From: Magnolia sinica
Taxonomy: Eukaryota > Streptophyta > Magnoliopsida > Magnoliales > Magnoliaceae
Length of the DNA: 64,000 nt
Direction of reading: 5' to 3'
Assembly (NCBI RefSeq): GCF_029962835.1
Contig: NC_080582.1
Coordinates: forward strand, 77,558,177-77,622,176
Shown here: positions 37,301 to 48,559 of the stretch, piece by piece
How positions within the stretch are numbered: position 1 is the stretch's first letter
How the letters are laid out: every line of letters begins with the position of its first letter
The notes under the pieces: generated by a model
What the model saw: the letters and a program-made list of their open reading frames with translations, nothing else
Databases searched by the model: none
What the model was told of the DNA's origin: nothing
Position numbers and translations under genes: made by a program

Positions 37301-37543
37301 CATACAACTTTCCCTGATGGACCTCAGATGGGGTGGGTCACACGATGGACGGCTCTGATCAGCGAAAAGATTAACTTTTAGGATGTGAGTTCTCCAGCTC
37401 GATTGAGGAAGGTGATGGACTGATAATGGCGGTTTTGCAATGGGTGACTGATCTACCAATCAGGTTCGTCCAAATGGTTTGGATGACACCCAGGAGGCAT
37501 GCATGGCCCACCCAACGGTGAACAAGGCCCGTTGATTACTACA
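34345..37543 (-). mobile_element. LTR of non-autonomous element, left arm
   Basis: Minus-strand LTR lacking about the first 1.4 kb relative to 16,230-19,981. It carries a TATA box (minus strand CTATAAATAG near 37,175), a CT-rich leader, the conserved block CAAGGTGAGG (35,938-35,947), four TTTTCC motifs and the tail reading frame (34,613-34,790). It pairs head-to-head with 37,544-40,588. Confidence 0.8.
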
Positions 37544-40500
37544 CTAATCCAGGAGAGGCGGTGACTCGCTGACGCTGTATCTTTCCTTGCACCGAAAAGT
37601 CGACCCCACATTGTATTTAAGACTTATCAGGACCGTCCAAACGGACCTGATCTGTAGATAAGACACCCATTCAAAATTTGCCATTTTTGCACCTCATCTT
37701 CCTCGAACTAGCTGAGAAACTCATGTTCTGCGAGAGTGGCCCATTCACCCATCCGAGAGGTAAATCGTGTGGCCCATCACACTCGAAACCCATCCGTGAA
37801 TGACACCTGGACCCATGCACACGATACTACTCTAAAACTCAATCCTAATGGTGGTGCTCTCCTCTCTAATCTAGGGATGTATCGTCGATTAGTTGGCTGA
37901 CTTATTCATCTCACTATAAAAGACCAAGAATTAAGGCGAATCCCAAGATAAGAAAGAGAAAAGAAATAGAAAGAGAAAGATGGAGAGAGCACCACATGAG
38001 CGAGTTGCTAGTTCGATAGCAACTCGACTCGGCCCGAATTGAGAGCAAGCTGAGGAAGGAGAACAGAGAGAGTTTAGTAGGATCGAGAGAGAGGAAGAAG
38101 CTAGGGGAGATGGGAAAATTGCTACTAAAATGAGTTGCATAATCAATTGCAACCCGAGTCAGTGGGGCAATCCGTCTGTTGTATAGAGGAGAGAGAGAGA
38201 GAGAGGAAGAGAGAGAGAAGACGTTAGTGAGAGTCATAAGAGAGGAAACAGTTGCTGGAACCGGTTTGCAGCTCATCCCGAATCAACAGAGTTCGCACTC
38301 GAACCGCCATCCATCTGCATCATCTACTAGTGTAGTCAGTCATCCTAAACCGTCTTTCACCATTCGAACAGTGCCCTGAATTAGGTAATCCTCATCACCC
38401 CTCCCTCTGCTAATGGAAAACTCATCAACTCGACTGACTGACTTCACAACCACCTCAACCTGGTTTTTGAACTAAGTGACTCAGCTACACGCCGCAACGT
38501 GAAAACCTTAATCTGACTCCATGGTTGTGGCGGTTTGCCCCAAAACAACCACACCATAGGGTATTTTGGATCAATCTCGACCACTACTAGAGCACTACAC
38601 CTAATAGTCGATTGGGTCAACTGAGTCGAGGGATTTTTCAGTGCAGCTTCCATCTACATTTCATGTGGGACCCTGCCTCATGTCCGATCTGAGGACCCTT
38701 CTAACTCAGCCCCTAAAACTGATCTCGGCTCAGATATCCTAACCAAACTGATCTATATTAAGGTTGTACGTCTAAATTAGTGTATGTCTAAATGCCTAGC
38801 TTAGTAGGTCAGTGATTAATGCCTAAATTAAATAAACTGGATGTAATCCTACCTAAAGCTTGAAGCATTCACTATACGTCCAGGACCTCAACATCAGAAC
38901 CCTATAACAGGTGGGTTTTCTCTAATGAAAAATCGACTAGTTGTAGGTTGTGATGTTCTATCGAGTCAACTCGGTAGCGACTCGCTGAAACCTATAATGA
39001 CTCACTAACACCCTGTAACATATCACAACAGGTATTGTTACCCACTTTCGTCTTGTTTGAAGAATTATCCCCTTCAAATCAAAGAACAAACATCTTCGGC
39101 TCTTCTTGTAAGAACAACAAACCAAGATCAATACCAAGGTGAGGAGCATCCCCCATAGCCTCTTCCTTTCACTAATTTCCATGCGGATTAAATCTCTAAT
39201 GTATAGAATTTTAGAAAATTATTAATTCCTAGCTATCTTGCCTTTCATGGAGAAATTGTTTTAATGCCATTATGTGTATGATGTGTTGTCTTGAAAACTC
39301 CATGCCACATTTATAATTAATTACCTATGTGTATATCCCCATTAGACATGATGAGAAAAGAAAGCTTTCATACTAGATTATCTGTGAATTGTGTAGTGAG
39401 ACATTACCTTCATGACTTTCTATATTCCTTAAATCTCGAATTTTGTAGGTACCATCATGTGGATAGTTCTTACAATATGGAAAATGAGAATTTGTTTACA
39501 TATGGCATACAAAGTGACGGTTGGAATTCCATCTTTCCTAACTATCATGGGTTTGTCATAAAATAAAAATTCCTCTTGTCATCTTTACATCATGAACATA
39601 ACTTTAATGAGATGGACTTGAGTCTTACAAATTCTTATTTCATTATACATTATGAGTAGTATAAAGTATGTGTATGGGTAGAGTCCTTAAGGGATATAGA
39701 AGGACTCTTAAATAATTCAAATGATGTGACCTCACTTAAAAATCTACATGACACTTAGTGAGCTCTCCATTGAATGTAAAGAAGTTATGGAAGTCCACAT
39801 TGAACTCATAGTTGGATATCTCTTAATTGAAAGTTGAAAGTCATTCCTATTCTATCAAAGTAATGTGTATAGTGTCATGGTGCATAACATTCACGCATGA
39901 CATGTGAGCTTTTCCGGGTGTTCATCGTAAGTCACATCTTGTTGGGTTGTTCAAGGTTGTATTACTTAGGTTCGACCATCAGGTTATGTGCATATGCGCA
40001 CTTTGGGCCATTCTTTCCTTACATGAGGCTTTTCCGGGATTTTTATACCTCCTCAGGCATACCCTGGGTATTTTTCCAGGAGGTCATCCTTAGGCGCACT
40101 CACCTTCATGGCCTTTTCCAGGTAGTTTACCTATCGCGGGCGGTCTTTTATTTTTACAGCTGGATGTGCATACCCAGATCTCTGACTTGAACATACATTC
40201 ATACATTCATGCAAACACATATGAATTTGAATTACCCTATGAATTAGATATGAATTGTTAATCTATTTTGGAATGATGTGTTATGGTTGAATCTATGAGG
40301 GAAATTCCCACTGAGTTTTCACTCACCCAATCGTGCGGTTGCACCAAATAGATACAAGTATGACGGAGGGAAATGGTGCCTATGACGACACCCCTGGTGC
40401 AGCAGAAGAGGAGTACGGAGAGGAAGGATAGTATTTTGACACAGTTGAGCCATTGGAGCTCAACTGATGACATAGTATTTATTTACTTTCATGCTTTCAG

Positions 40501-40588
40501 ACATTATCTTAGTTTTGCTTGCTTTGGGAATTGTAATTAAAAATCCCCTGCTATGGGATCTTGCTTTACTCCTTTACCTTTATTCACC
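37544..40588 (+). mobile_element. LTR of non-autonomous element, right arm
   Basis: Reverse-complement partner of 34,498-37,543. TATA box CTATAAAAG at 37,913; GAATCCCAAG follows, as in the complete LTR at 18,119. Conserved block CAAGGTGAGG at 39,135-39,144. It is broken at 40,588 (TTTATTCAC), before the normal TGTTACA end. Upstream of the TATA box it matches the partner only weakly; downstream it matches strongly. Confidence 0.8.
40315..40467 (+). pseudogene. Acidic reading frame in LTR tail, copy 1
   Basis: Between two TGA codons lie 50 sense codons, including MTEGNGAYDDTPGAAEEEYG, then one internal TAG, then YFDTVEPLELN. The second LTR-like segment (42,289-42,441) has the same 50-codon frame without the internal stop and with no insertion or deletion. 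The antisense strand is also open, so coding is not certain. No family was recognised. Confidence 0.35.
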
Positions 40589-40695
40589 GAGTCAAGCACA
40601 TGCTACCTCCAAGAATCCATGTTGGAAATTAGCTAAACAGGCCTTGGAGATAACAATAATATCCTGAGGTAAATAACCCAGGAGCGGTTCGTAAA

Positions 40696-42476
40696 TAGGC
40701 TCGATCTTCCTCTCATTTTGACTATTAGTAACTAGACTGAGTTGACCAGTGATTACGTGTTGAAATGATGCATCCAGGGAGGCATTTAGCTGACTGCACT
40801 GAAAGTTAATCATACCTCATACACTCTTCAACGGCTGTGAACAATCGCCATTCAGGTATAAAGAACAACGCCTACTATCTAGCTTTAAAACCTCGTTCAA
40901 CTCGGTTGCGAGTTGACACGTCCAGTTTCCCAATTGAGTCGACTCAGTTGTGACTTACAGATGTCTTGTTACATCTTATCCAGGTACTACCAGCAATTGT
41001 CTATTTTGGGAAACATTTCTTCCTTTAACAAACCTCAACAAGTGAGTAGAAGTTGGGATTCATGTAAACATTAGTCTATAAGTGAGTTGAGATTGGAAGT
41101 CTAAAACTTATGCTTACTTGGATTTTAGGATCCCTACACTCACCTCATAAGAACGGTCAAAATTAGAGAAATTACCCATCCAAGGTGAGGGATATCCCCC
41201 ATAGCTTCTTCATTGCATTAAATTCTAAGATAGTGTTAAGCTCGAAATTGTAGAGATATTAATTGTGCATTTGAATTAATTTTACTAACCATGTGGGAAT
41301 ATTCATATCTTATTGTTCTGGTAGAAATTCACATCATACTCTTGGTTCCATATTTAGACTTGCTTAGTTATATGTACATTTCATCATGTAAGTAGTAGTA
41401 AATCTTGCTTCTATCTAAATGGTAAATTCACTCCATAAACCATTTCATATGCTTGAACCATTTTGATTTGAAGCTAATGTGCATGATCAAGTCTTGAACT
41501 AGTACGCTATTTCTTTCATTCTTAATTGGTTATGTTGAGAATGAGTTAATATGCAAATGTCTAATTACTTGATTTCTATGTGTGATAAACATGTGATTAG
41601 GACTTGGTATTGTACTCTCCAAGTCATGTTAGTAATAGTCCAACGTGGAGTTATATTCTACCAAGTAGCAATATATGACATGATGTATCCATCTATTATC
41701 AATGTTGTAAGAAATGCCACCTTGGGTCTGAAGTGCCACCTTTAGTGGGATGTCGTGAGAACTTGGTAAGATATGCTACATTTATGGGCTGCAGTTAAAC
41801 CTTGATCATGTTTGTGAGAATAATCTTGACAATCCTATGGAATGTACATGAGTATCATCATGCATGACATTCACACATGACATGTGAGATTTTTCAAGTG
41901 CTTAATGTTAGTCACACTCTGCTCAATTTACTGATAGATCAGTTGAATGACCAGAGTTTGTACATTTGAGCCACTTTGGGCGCTCTTATTTTACATGAGG
42001 CTATTCCGGGATCAGACACCCATCGGGCATACCTCGTGTATTATTCCAGGAGTCAGGTCATCATTGGGCACACTCACCTTCATGGCCTTTTCCAGGTAGT
42101 CTATCTACCACGGGCGATCTTTTATTTTAACAGCTAGATGTGCATACCCAGATCTGTGACTTGAACATACATTCATATATTTATGCAAACGCATTAGTAG
42201 TTGTATTGCTCTATGAATTAAATATGAATTGTTAACCTATTTTGGAATGACGTGTTATGATTGAATATATGAGGAAAATTTTTACTGAGTTTTCTCTCAT
42301 CCAATCATGCGGTTGCAGCAAATAGACACAGGTATGAAAGAGGAAGACGGCGCCTATAGCGACACCCCTGGTGTAGCTAATGAGGAGTATGGAGAGGAAG
42401 GACAGTATGCTGACCTGGTTGAGCCGATAGAGCTCCACTGATGACATAGGATCCGTTTACTTTCATGCTTTCAGAC
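40696..42476 (+). mobile_element. Second LTR-like segment, right arm
   Basis: Reverse complement of 25,900-27,642 with about 90% identity by eye. Conserved block CAAGGTGAGG at 41,181-41,190. The tail frame at 42,289-42,441 reads MKEEDGAYSDTPGVANEEYG and further to VEPIELH. It is a diverged relative of 38,900-40,500. Confidence 0.7.
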
Positions 42477-42504
42477 TAGATCGTTTGCATGCAATCCTAT
42501 TTAG

Positions 42505-43510
42505 CTGTTTTGTTTTGTTTTTTAGAATTGATAATTTTATTTAAAGATCCAAAAGACCCAGTAGAAAATTGAACATAGAAAAACAAAAGCAAAAAAGATA
42601 GAATTGCCCACATGGCATGATAAATAAAACTTCACAAATGTTCAGCAATATTGTCTATTACATATTGAAAGTAGAGAGGATTTTGTCCCACACTTATGAA
42701 GCATAAGGGCAATGGATAAAGAGAAGCACCACTGATACATCATCCTTTATGGACAAAAGGTAAACATGGGTTTCTGTATTTGATCCATCTACCCAAGCTC
42801 GAAATGCTATATTTGCCCACGATGACTTCCTCCAGCTCGAATCTCCAAACTCATTTTTCCAATAATACAAAGTTCACCCTCTCTAGGTTTTTCTAATCCC
42901 AACCCCTATCTCATTAAAAGACCCACAGGCCTTCTCCCAACTCAAAAGGTGGAACTTACTTTGCTTGCCTCTCCCTTGCCAGAGAAAGTCCCTATGTAAC
43001 TTCTCAATCCTTAAGAATGATTTCGGGTAGCGAAAAGCGGAGATAAATTAAAGGGAAAGGTTCAATAGGGCGGATGTGGGATTTGATAAGAGTAATTCTT
43101 CCTCTCAAAGAGATCAATCTTCCCCACTATAGGGACAGTTTCCTCTTCATCCTTTCAATAACCAAATCTTAGAAATGTCTGACAAGCTTTCCCACCACAC
43201 ACATAGAGAGACCCAGATAAGTAGAAAGAAAAGAACCTGGCTAACATCCCAATCACCTTGCTAAAGAAGAGACTTCTCCCTCCTCCAAATTAACAATGAA
43301 GAGTTCGCTCTCCGCAAGACTAACTTTGAGATTTCTCCCTCCTCCAAATTAACCCCTAAGAGTTCACTCTTCGCAAGACTTAACTTTGAGACTTTCCCTC
43401 CTCCAAATTAACCCCTAAGAGTTCACTCTTCGCGAGACTTAACTTCGAGACTTCTCCCTCCTCCAAATTAACCCATAAGCGTTCGCTCTTTGCAAGACTA
43501 ACTTCGAGAC
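42505..43510 (-). pseudogene. LINE (L1-type) RT fragment, right arm
   Basis: Minus-strand copy of the LINE in the left arm, essentially identical over the shared part. It extends further 3' to an A-rich tail (GTTTTGTTTTGTTTTTTAG on the plus strand at about 42,509-42,527), so this arm preserves the natural LINE end. The same stops and frameshifts as the left copy show that it was already dead when duplicated. Confidence 0.85.
43268..43510 (-). repeat. 60-bp minisatellite inside the LINE, 4 units
   Basis: Four units of about 60 bp with CCTCCTCCAAATTAACC. The left arm has three, so one unit was gained or lost after the inverted duplication. Confidence 0.85.
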
Positions 43511-44421
43511 ACTGAATGAGAGAGAGAGAGGGCTGGACAATTTTAGATCATGAGAGAGAGAGAGGGCTAGACAATTTTAGCTCATCACGAGCCCAAGCTA
43601 GGCTCGGGGGCTTTAACAATGCAGGCCTGGTTTGAGCAGGGCTTGGCCCCACCCCAACTCTACCTGTCAATAACTAGCATCCAATCTTTGAATATTTTTG
43701 GTACAATGTGTGCCACCCAATTCTTATGGGTTTGATTTTAAGTTTGACCTAGACCCGACTTGGTTCAGACCTGGACCTGACTGAAACCAAGGACCAGAGA
43801 GCCGATGGGTACCTAGACCGGATCTAGGTTTGAGTCTTTTAAAATCCAGACCCAACTCAAAAGTATCGGACCCTGGTAGGACATGAACCGAACTCGACCT
43901 GCTGAAAGCCTAACTCCAAAACCAAACAACCAATAATTACAATCATGGTTTGATGACTCATTCTAGTGAACTCGTTTTTGTTCGGGACCAATACCAGTGA
44001 GTCACCCTCAACTCTAGTGAGTTGGACTGATTTACTCCTGATTCGACTAAGCGACGAGTCACCGAGTTATTAAAAATAAAAAATAAAACAAAAAAAAAAA
44101 AAAACAGGTTTACAATGGACAAAACTAGCCTTTCTTCATCACACTTACAAGATTAGATATAGTGGTTGCTTGTACATGCTTTCATTCATGGTTGAAGCCA
44201 GGGAATTTGTGGAATCCTGATGTAGAATCGTGGTCCGCCAACTCCACTGTGGATGAGAGTAGGACCCACTTAACCATGGATGGGCCATGTGATCTTTCTG
44301 ACCATTCAAAATTTTGGCAGTGGAGTAAACTGTCGACTGCTAGCTCCATGATTTTATTTGCCGATTGATTTAATGGCTATGATCGTTTGTGGCAACTCCA
44401 TGCATTTCCCATGACCGCTTT

Positions 44422-44500
44422 CAGCCAAGGGCGGAATCATTTCCGTAAGTTTGGTGTGACTAGGACTCTATTTTCCAGCTGAGCAAAGGGGACTCGACTT
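44422..44500 (+). repeat. Direct repeat E, copy 1
   Basis: GCTTTCAGCCAAGGGCGGAA and the following 75 bases recur at 47,682-47,757 with a few changes, flanking the two smaller inverted repeats. Confidence 0.85.
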
Positions 44501-45281
44501 AATGCTATCGCAAATAAAGAAAGAAGTACATATTTAGAAATTTCATTAGGCCAGTAAATCAACAGGCCCACCCGAGGATGGAACCCAGCATATCAACAGG
44601 CCAGCTTACTAAAAGGTGGGGCCAAGAAGTATGATTCCTAGGTTACAAGATCAACACAGTTTCATGTAGTTGCTCACAAATAAGAAGCCTGAAAATCAAA
44701 ATACTGATCTGTTCCCACTTACCCACTTACATGTGATTGTCATGCTTTGTTAAACGGTAGTGAACCAAATGTGAATCAATCCAGACCGTGCAAATCATTT
44801 CGAAAGGGATTCAATCGTGGTCCGCCAACTCCACTGTGGATGAGAGTAGGACCCACTTAACCATGGATGGGCCATGTGATCTTCCTAACCATTTCGAATC
44901 AACTGAGTTCGGTTCGGCTCAGTTGCAGCCTCAGAGGAAGATGGTTGGAGTGGTTCAGTCCTTAACTTTCTCTATTCAGCATCCACGGAGTAAAAGGAAT
45001 GCATAAAAAAAGCTTCTGTTGCCTTTTTTTTTTTCATGTTTCTTTATCTTTAGCCAACATGCTTTTTGACTGCTCCACTGTTTATTTTCTACAGAGTCAA
45101 CCGAAGCAACTATGACAATGTGATCGGTGTGCTTTCATGTCTCAAAGTAAATTGAAAAGCAACCTGAGGTGATTCCATCTCTTGGAAAGTATACTTCAGA
45201 TTTCTTGGTTTTTCTTGTTGTAATTCTCATGAGATTTAAATAACTCTCAATGTTTCAGTTGCTTGCTTCTTCTTTTTTTTT

Positions 45282-45426
45282 GGATCCTTACCCTTGCTCG
45301 GGTGGTAGACTCTCTAGAGTTTCAACACCCGGTCTAGGGTTCGAGTATCCATAGGTGGTGAAATTCCACTAAGGCGTGAGTGTGTGGGGGTGTTTGTGTG
45401 CGTGTAAAAAAACAAAAAAAAAAAAA
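45282..45426 (+). mobile_element. tRNA-derived SINE, family 1, second copy
   Basis: Starts GGATCCTTACCCTTGCTCGG; A-box-like GCTCGGGTGGTAGACTC; B-box-like GGGTTCGAGTATCC; A-rich tail. Flanking repeats GTTGCTTGCTT at 45,259 and 45,427 form the target duplication. The matching arm at about 46,180-46,205 has the uninterrupted site (its complement reads CAGTTGCTTTTTGAATC), a direct empty-site control. Confidence 0.9.
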
Positions 45427-45562
45427 GTTGCTTGCTTTTTGAATCTCAATACATGATTGCAAGCACCATTTGTTCATGTGGTGGTGGGCTTGTCGAGCTT
45501 CTCCAAGTGGGTCCCATGGCTCGGTGATCTGAACTGTTGATTTGATAGACTCTGCCATGGAT

Positions 45563-45890
45563 GTGGGCCAAAAATTTCAAGATTAGAGATCCTAGCTCTT
45601 GAATCTTTGGCTTTTTGTTGGTCAAATGTGGATGAATACCAATTTGAAGACCCAAATTTCCATTTGAGTGATTTGTGGTGCATGGTCATCCAGAGTGGGG
45701 CCATTGCATTGACGGTTTAGTTCACTGAACCATGGCCCTATCTACAAATTGAAACCTAACCCTACTGCTTTCACTCTAGTTTGACCATTATATGATCTTG
45801 CAATGCTCTCTCTCTCTCTCCTGATTGATTAGTTTCGAGTCTTGTGGTCCGCAGACTAGTAAAGTGAAATTGTAGTCCGGTAGTGGGCCG
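45563..45890 (+). repeat. Direct repeat D, copy 2
   Basis: Same sequence as 23,612-23,950. It forms the end of the left arm and part of the loop of inverted repeat B. Confidence 0.85.
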
Positions 45891-46826
45891 CCACTGTGGA
45901 TGAGAGTAGGACCCACTTAAACATGTATGGGCCATGTGATCTTCCTGACCATTCAAAAATTTGGAAGTGGAGTAAACTATCGACTGCTAGCTCCATGATT
46001 TTATTTGCCGAGCCAAAGATTCAACAGCTAGGATCTCCAATCTTGAAATTTTCAGTGCACATCCATGGTGGAGCCTATCAAATCAACAGTTCAGATCACA
46101 GAGTCACAAGACCCACTTGGAGAAGCTGGACAAACCCACCACCACATGAACAAATGGTGCTTGCAGTTATGGATTGAGATTCAAAAAGCAACTGAAGCAT
46201 TAAGAGTTATTGAAATCTCTTGAGAATTACAACAAGAAAAACCAAGAAATTTGAAGCATACTTTCCAAGAGATGGAATCACCTCAGGTTGCTTTTCGATT
46301 TACTTTGAGATATGAAAGCTAACCGATCACATTGTCATAGCTGCTTCGGTTGACTTGGATCTGTAGAAAAAAAACAGTGGAGCTGTCTAAAAGCATCGGC
46401 CAATGATAAAGAAACATGACAATATAATCAATGTATGGAGGAAAAAAAAAAAAAGGCAACAATTCTGGTGCGATGGCAGTCTGGAAAGCTTGGTTTCACT
46501 AGAGTTTTGGTATTGCAGGGAAGATTGAGTTAGTACGGTACTGAATCAATCATTTCTTCCGAGGCTGCAACTGAGCCGAACTGAACTCAATTGATTCGGA
46601 ATGGTCAAGAAGATCACATGGCCCATCCATGGTTAAGTGGGTCCTACTCTCATCCACAGTGGAGTTGGCGGACCATGATTGAATCCCTTTCGAAATGATT
46701 TGCACGGTTTGGATTGATTCACATTTGGTTCACTACCGTTTAACAAAGCATGACAATCACATGTAAGTGGGTAAGTGGGAAGTGACTTACAGGGAAGTCA
46801 CTTACAGGTGGTGTTTGGGAGTCACG

Positions 46827-47047
46827 ATGAATCTGGAATGCATGCTGGATCTAGGGCTGCCAGGAGCCTTATAGCGATCCGACAATTTGACGAGCTTTTG
46901 GTGAGAAATTGCAACGGCAAGATTCTCTATCCAGGTCTGGCGTAGCTAGAGGAGCTCCCTCTCCTTCAAACCTTCTTCTTCTCAGCAAGTGAACGGGTCG
47001 GAATCAATTCCTGACTCGTTCCACTCAGTGGTCCGGGTCTAGCCGCT

Positions 47048-47087
<40 letters not shown>

Positions 47088-47612
47088 CTTACTATTCCTT
47101 GAAAGTTGCCCTAACATTTGGGCTATTTAAATGCTCTGATTCAGTTTTAGAAATTTCTATACTAATTACGGGATTAGTCGCGTTTTTAGCGCTGGGTGGA
47201 TAGAAAATTCTTGCTCAAGGGCTCCTAAACTAGGCTTAACGATTGCATGCGTTCGAGCGGCTATTCGTGATCTGTTTTTGATGAGGTGGGCCTTACATTG
47301 AACGACTTAGATTGGTGAATGTGGCAGGATTAAAGAAAATGGGTTTTCTCAGCCGGCGAGGAGGATGACTCATCTATCATGGCGATTTTTGGTTGATCGG
47401 TGGATCTGATGATCTAAGTCTCTTAATTGGTTCGGATGGTGTTCAGTAGGCTTGTGGGGTCCACCTTTTGGTGAAGGGAGGGCAGTAGATTAGGATGTGT
47501 TAAAAAAACATCTCGCGCCGTTGCAATTTCTCACTAAAAGCTCGTCAAATTGTCTGATCGCTACTAGGCTCCTGGCAGCCCTAGATCCAGCATTCCAGAT
47601 TCATCGTGAGAC
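46827..47612. repeat. Inverted repeat C with 0.58-kb spacer
   Basis: Arms of about 100 bp at 46,827-46,925 and 47,508-47,612: GATGAATCTGGAATGCATGC with its near-complement, and GCCAGGAGCC with GGCTCCTGGC. The spacer holds a CT microsatellite (47,051-47,084) and a TATTTAAAT box near 47,125, resembling an LTR promoter and leader on the minus strand. Confidence 0.8.
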
Positions 47613-47681
47613 TCTTCTAGAAGGCAGGGAAGGGTTGAGATTGCACCAGCGCTTAAAACGGAAAGATTCAGATTCTTTCCG

Positions 47682-47757
47682 CTTTCAGCCAAGGGCGGAA
47701 CCATTTCCGTTAGGTTGGTGTGACTAGGACTCTATTTTCCAGCTGAACAAAGGGGAC
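47682..47757 (+). repeat. Direct repeat E, copy 2
   Basis: Matches 44,422-44,500. Confidence 0.85.
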
Positions 47758-48041
47758 GTGGATTTCTCCTATCCGATTGGTGTTTGCAGTTAGGTAGGTT
47801 GGGCCTGGGCTTGTGTTCAAACCCAAACCTTACATCGTGAGATCCGACCCTTTTTTCGGTCATTGATCTCTTCTTCTCGCGATGGACGGTCTGGATTAAT
47901 CGATTAGATCTTCATTAGTGGGCAAAATCATGACAGCGGTTCGTCCTTTTGAATCGTAGCTGGCGGGAAAGAAAAGAGGAGGTTAGCATTCCATCTCGAG
48001 GAAGCGGATTGGCTGGTGTACCACACACCAGCTATAAAAAT
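47758..48041. other. Unassigned intergenic DNA
   Basis: No gene or element is recognised. A short hairpin CTGGTGT...ACACCAG lies just upstream of the next MITE (48,013-48,030). Confidence 0.35.
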
Positions 48042-48559
48042 CGGATTGCGTACCGACGCTGTTATCATACTGAGTAAACTCAATTGGGCCCACTATGAAT
48101 ATATGTAGTTTCTCTACACCGTTCATCCATTTTTCCAACTCATTTAAGGGGTTGAACCCAAAGTTGAAGCATATCCAAATCTCAAGTAGATCATACCACA
48201 GGAAACAATAGGAATAATGATGTCTACCGTTGAAACCTTTCTAGGCCACATAGTAATGTTTATGTGTCATCCAACCTGTTCATAAGATCATACAGACCCG
48301 GATGAAGGGAAAAAAATAAATATAAGATTGATCGAAAAATTCCGCTGGCTCCTAAGAAATTTTCAATGGTATACATACAGTTCACACTGTTTCATGTGGT
48401 GTGGTCCATTTGAAAATTCTATATGCTTCCCTTTCTTTTCAGCCCTAAAATTATCTGATAAAATGGATTGACGGAGTAAATGAAATACATGAATCATGGT
48501 GAACCTCACAGAGTTTACTCAGTACGCTAAGTGTAGTGAGTAACTCACTACGCAATCCG
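48042..48559. mobile_element. MITE with terminal inverted repeats
   Basis: CGGATTGCGTA at 48,042 and its complement TACGCAATCCG at 48,549-48,559. Inside, CTGAGTAAACTC near the left pairs with GAGTTTACTCAG near the right. 518 bp, no coding sequence. Confidence 0.75.

Larger units (their letters stand above)
23984..37543 (+). repeat. Large inverted repeat, left arm
   Basis: Pairs with 37,544-44,415 in reverse complement. Anchors: 23,984 with 44,415; about 25,690 with 42,648; 27,642 with 40,695; 34,498 with 40,588; 37,000 region with 38,090 region. A chromovirus and about 200 bases of LTR end (27,643-34,497) are present only on this side. By eye the outermost 1.77 kb is close to 100% identical, the LTR bodies about 85-97%, and the central 350 bp on each side only about 60-65%. 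Confidence 0.9.
37544..44415 (-). repeat. Large inverted repeat, right arm
   Basis: Partner of 23,984-37,543 (see there). It lacks the chromovirus but has 107 bases (40,589-40,695) not present in the left arm, and a longer LINE 3' end. It ends at CCCATGAC (44,415), where sequence shared with 47,680 onward begins. Confidence 0.9.
44680..46795. repeat. Inverted repeat B
   Basis: Left arm 44,700-45,635 and right arm 46,010-46,795 are reverse complements, roughly 90-95% identical by eye. Matching anchors are CCCACTTACCCACTTACATG with its complement at about 46,765, and AACCTGAGGTGATTCCATC with its complement near 46,275. The left arm carries a SINE that the right arm lacks. The spacer contains direct repeat D. 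Confidence 0.88.

Noticed and set aside
37544-37900. Palindrome explained wholly as an assembly hairpin artefact
   Set aside because: The central arms differ by about 35-40% by eye, which a read artefact would not give. The near-identical outer 1.77 kb still deserves read-level checking.
45282-45426. tRNA gene (also considered at 441-583 and 60,305-60,449)
   Set aside because: Box A and B are present but there is no cloverleaf; poly-A tails and target duplications make these SINEs.
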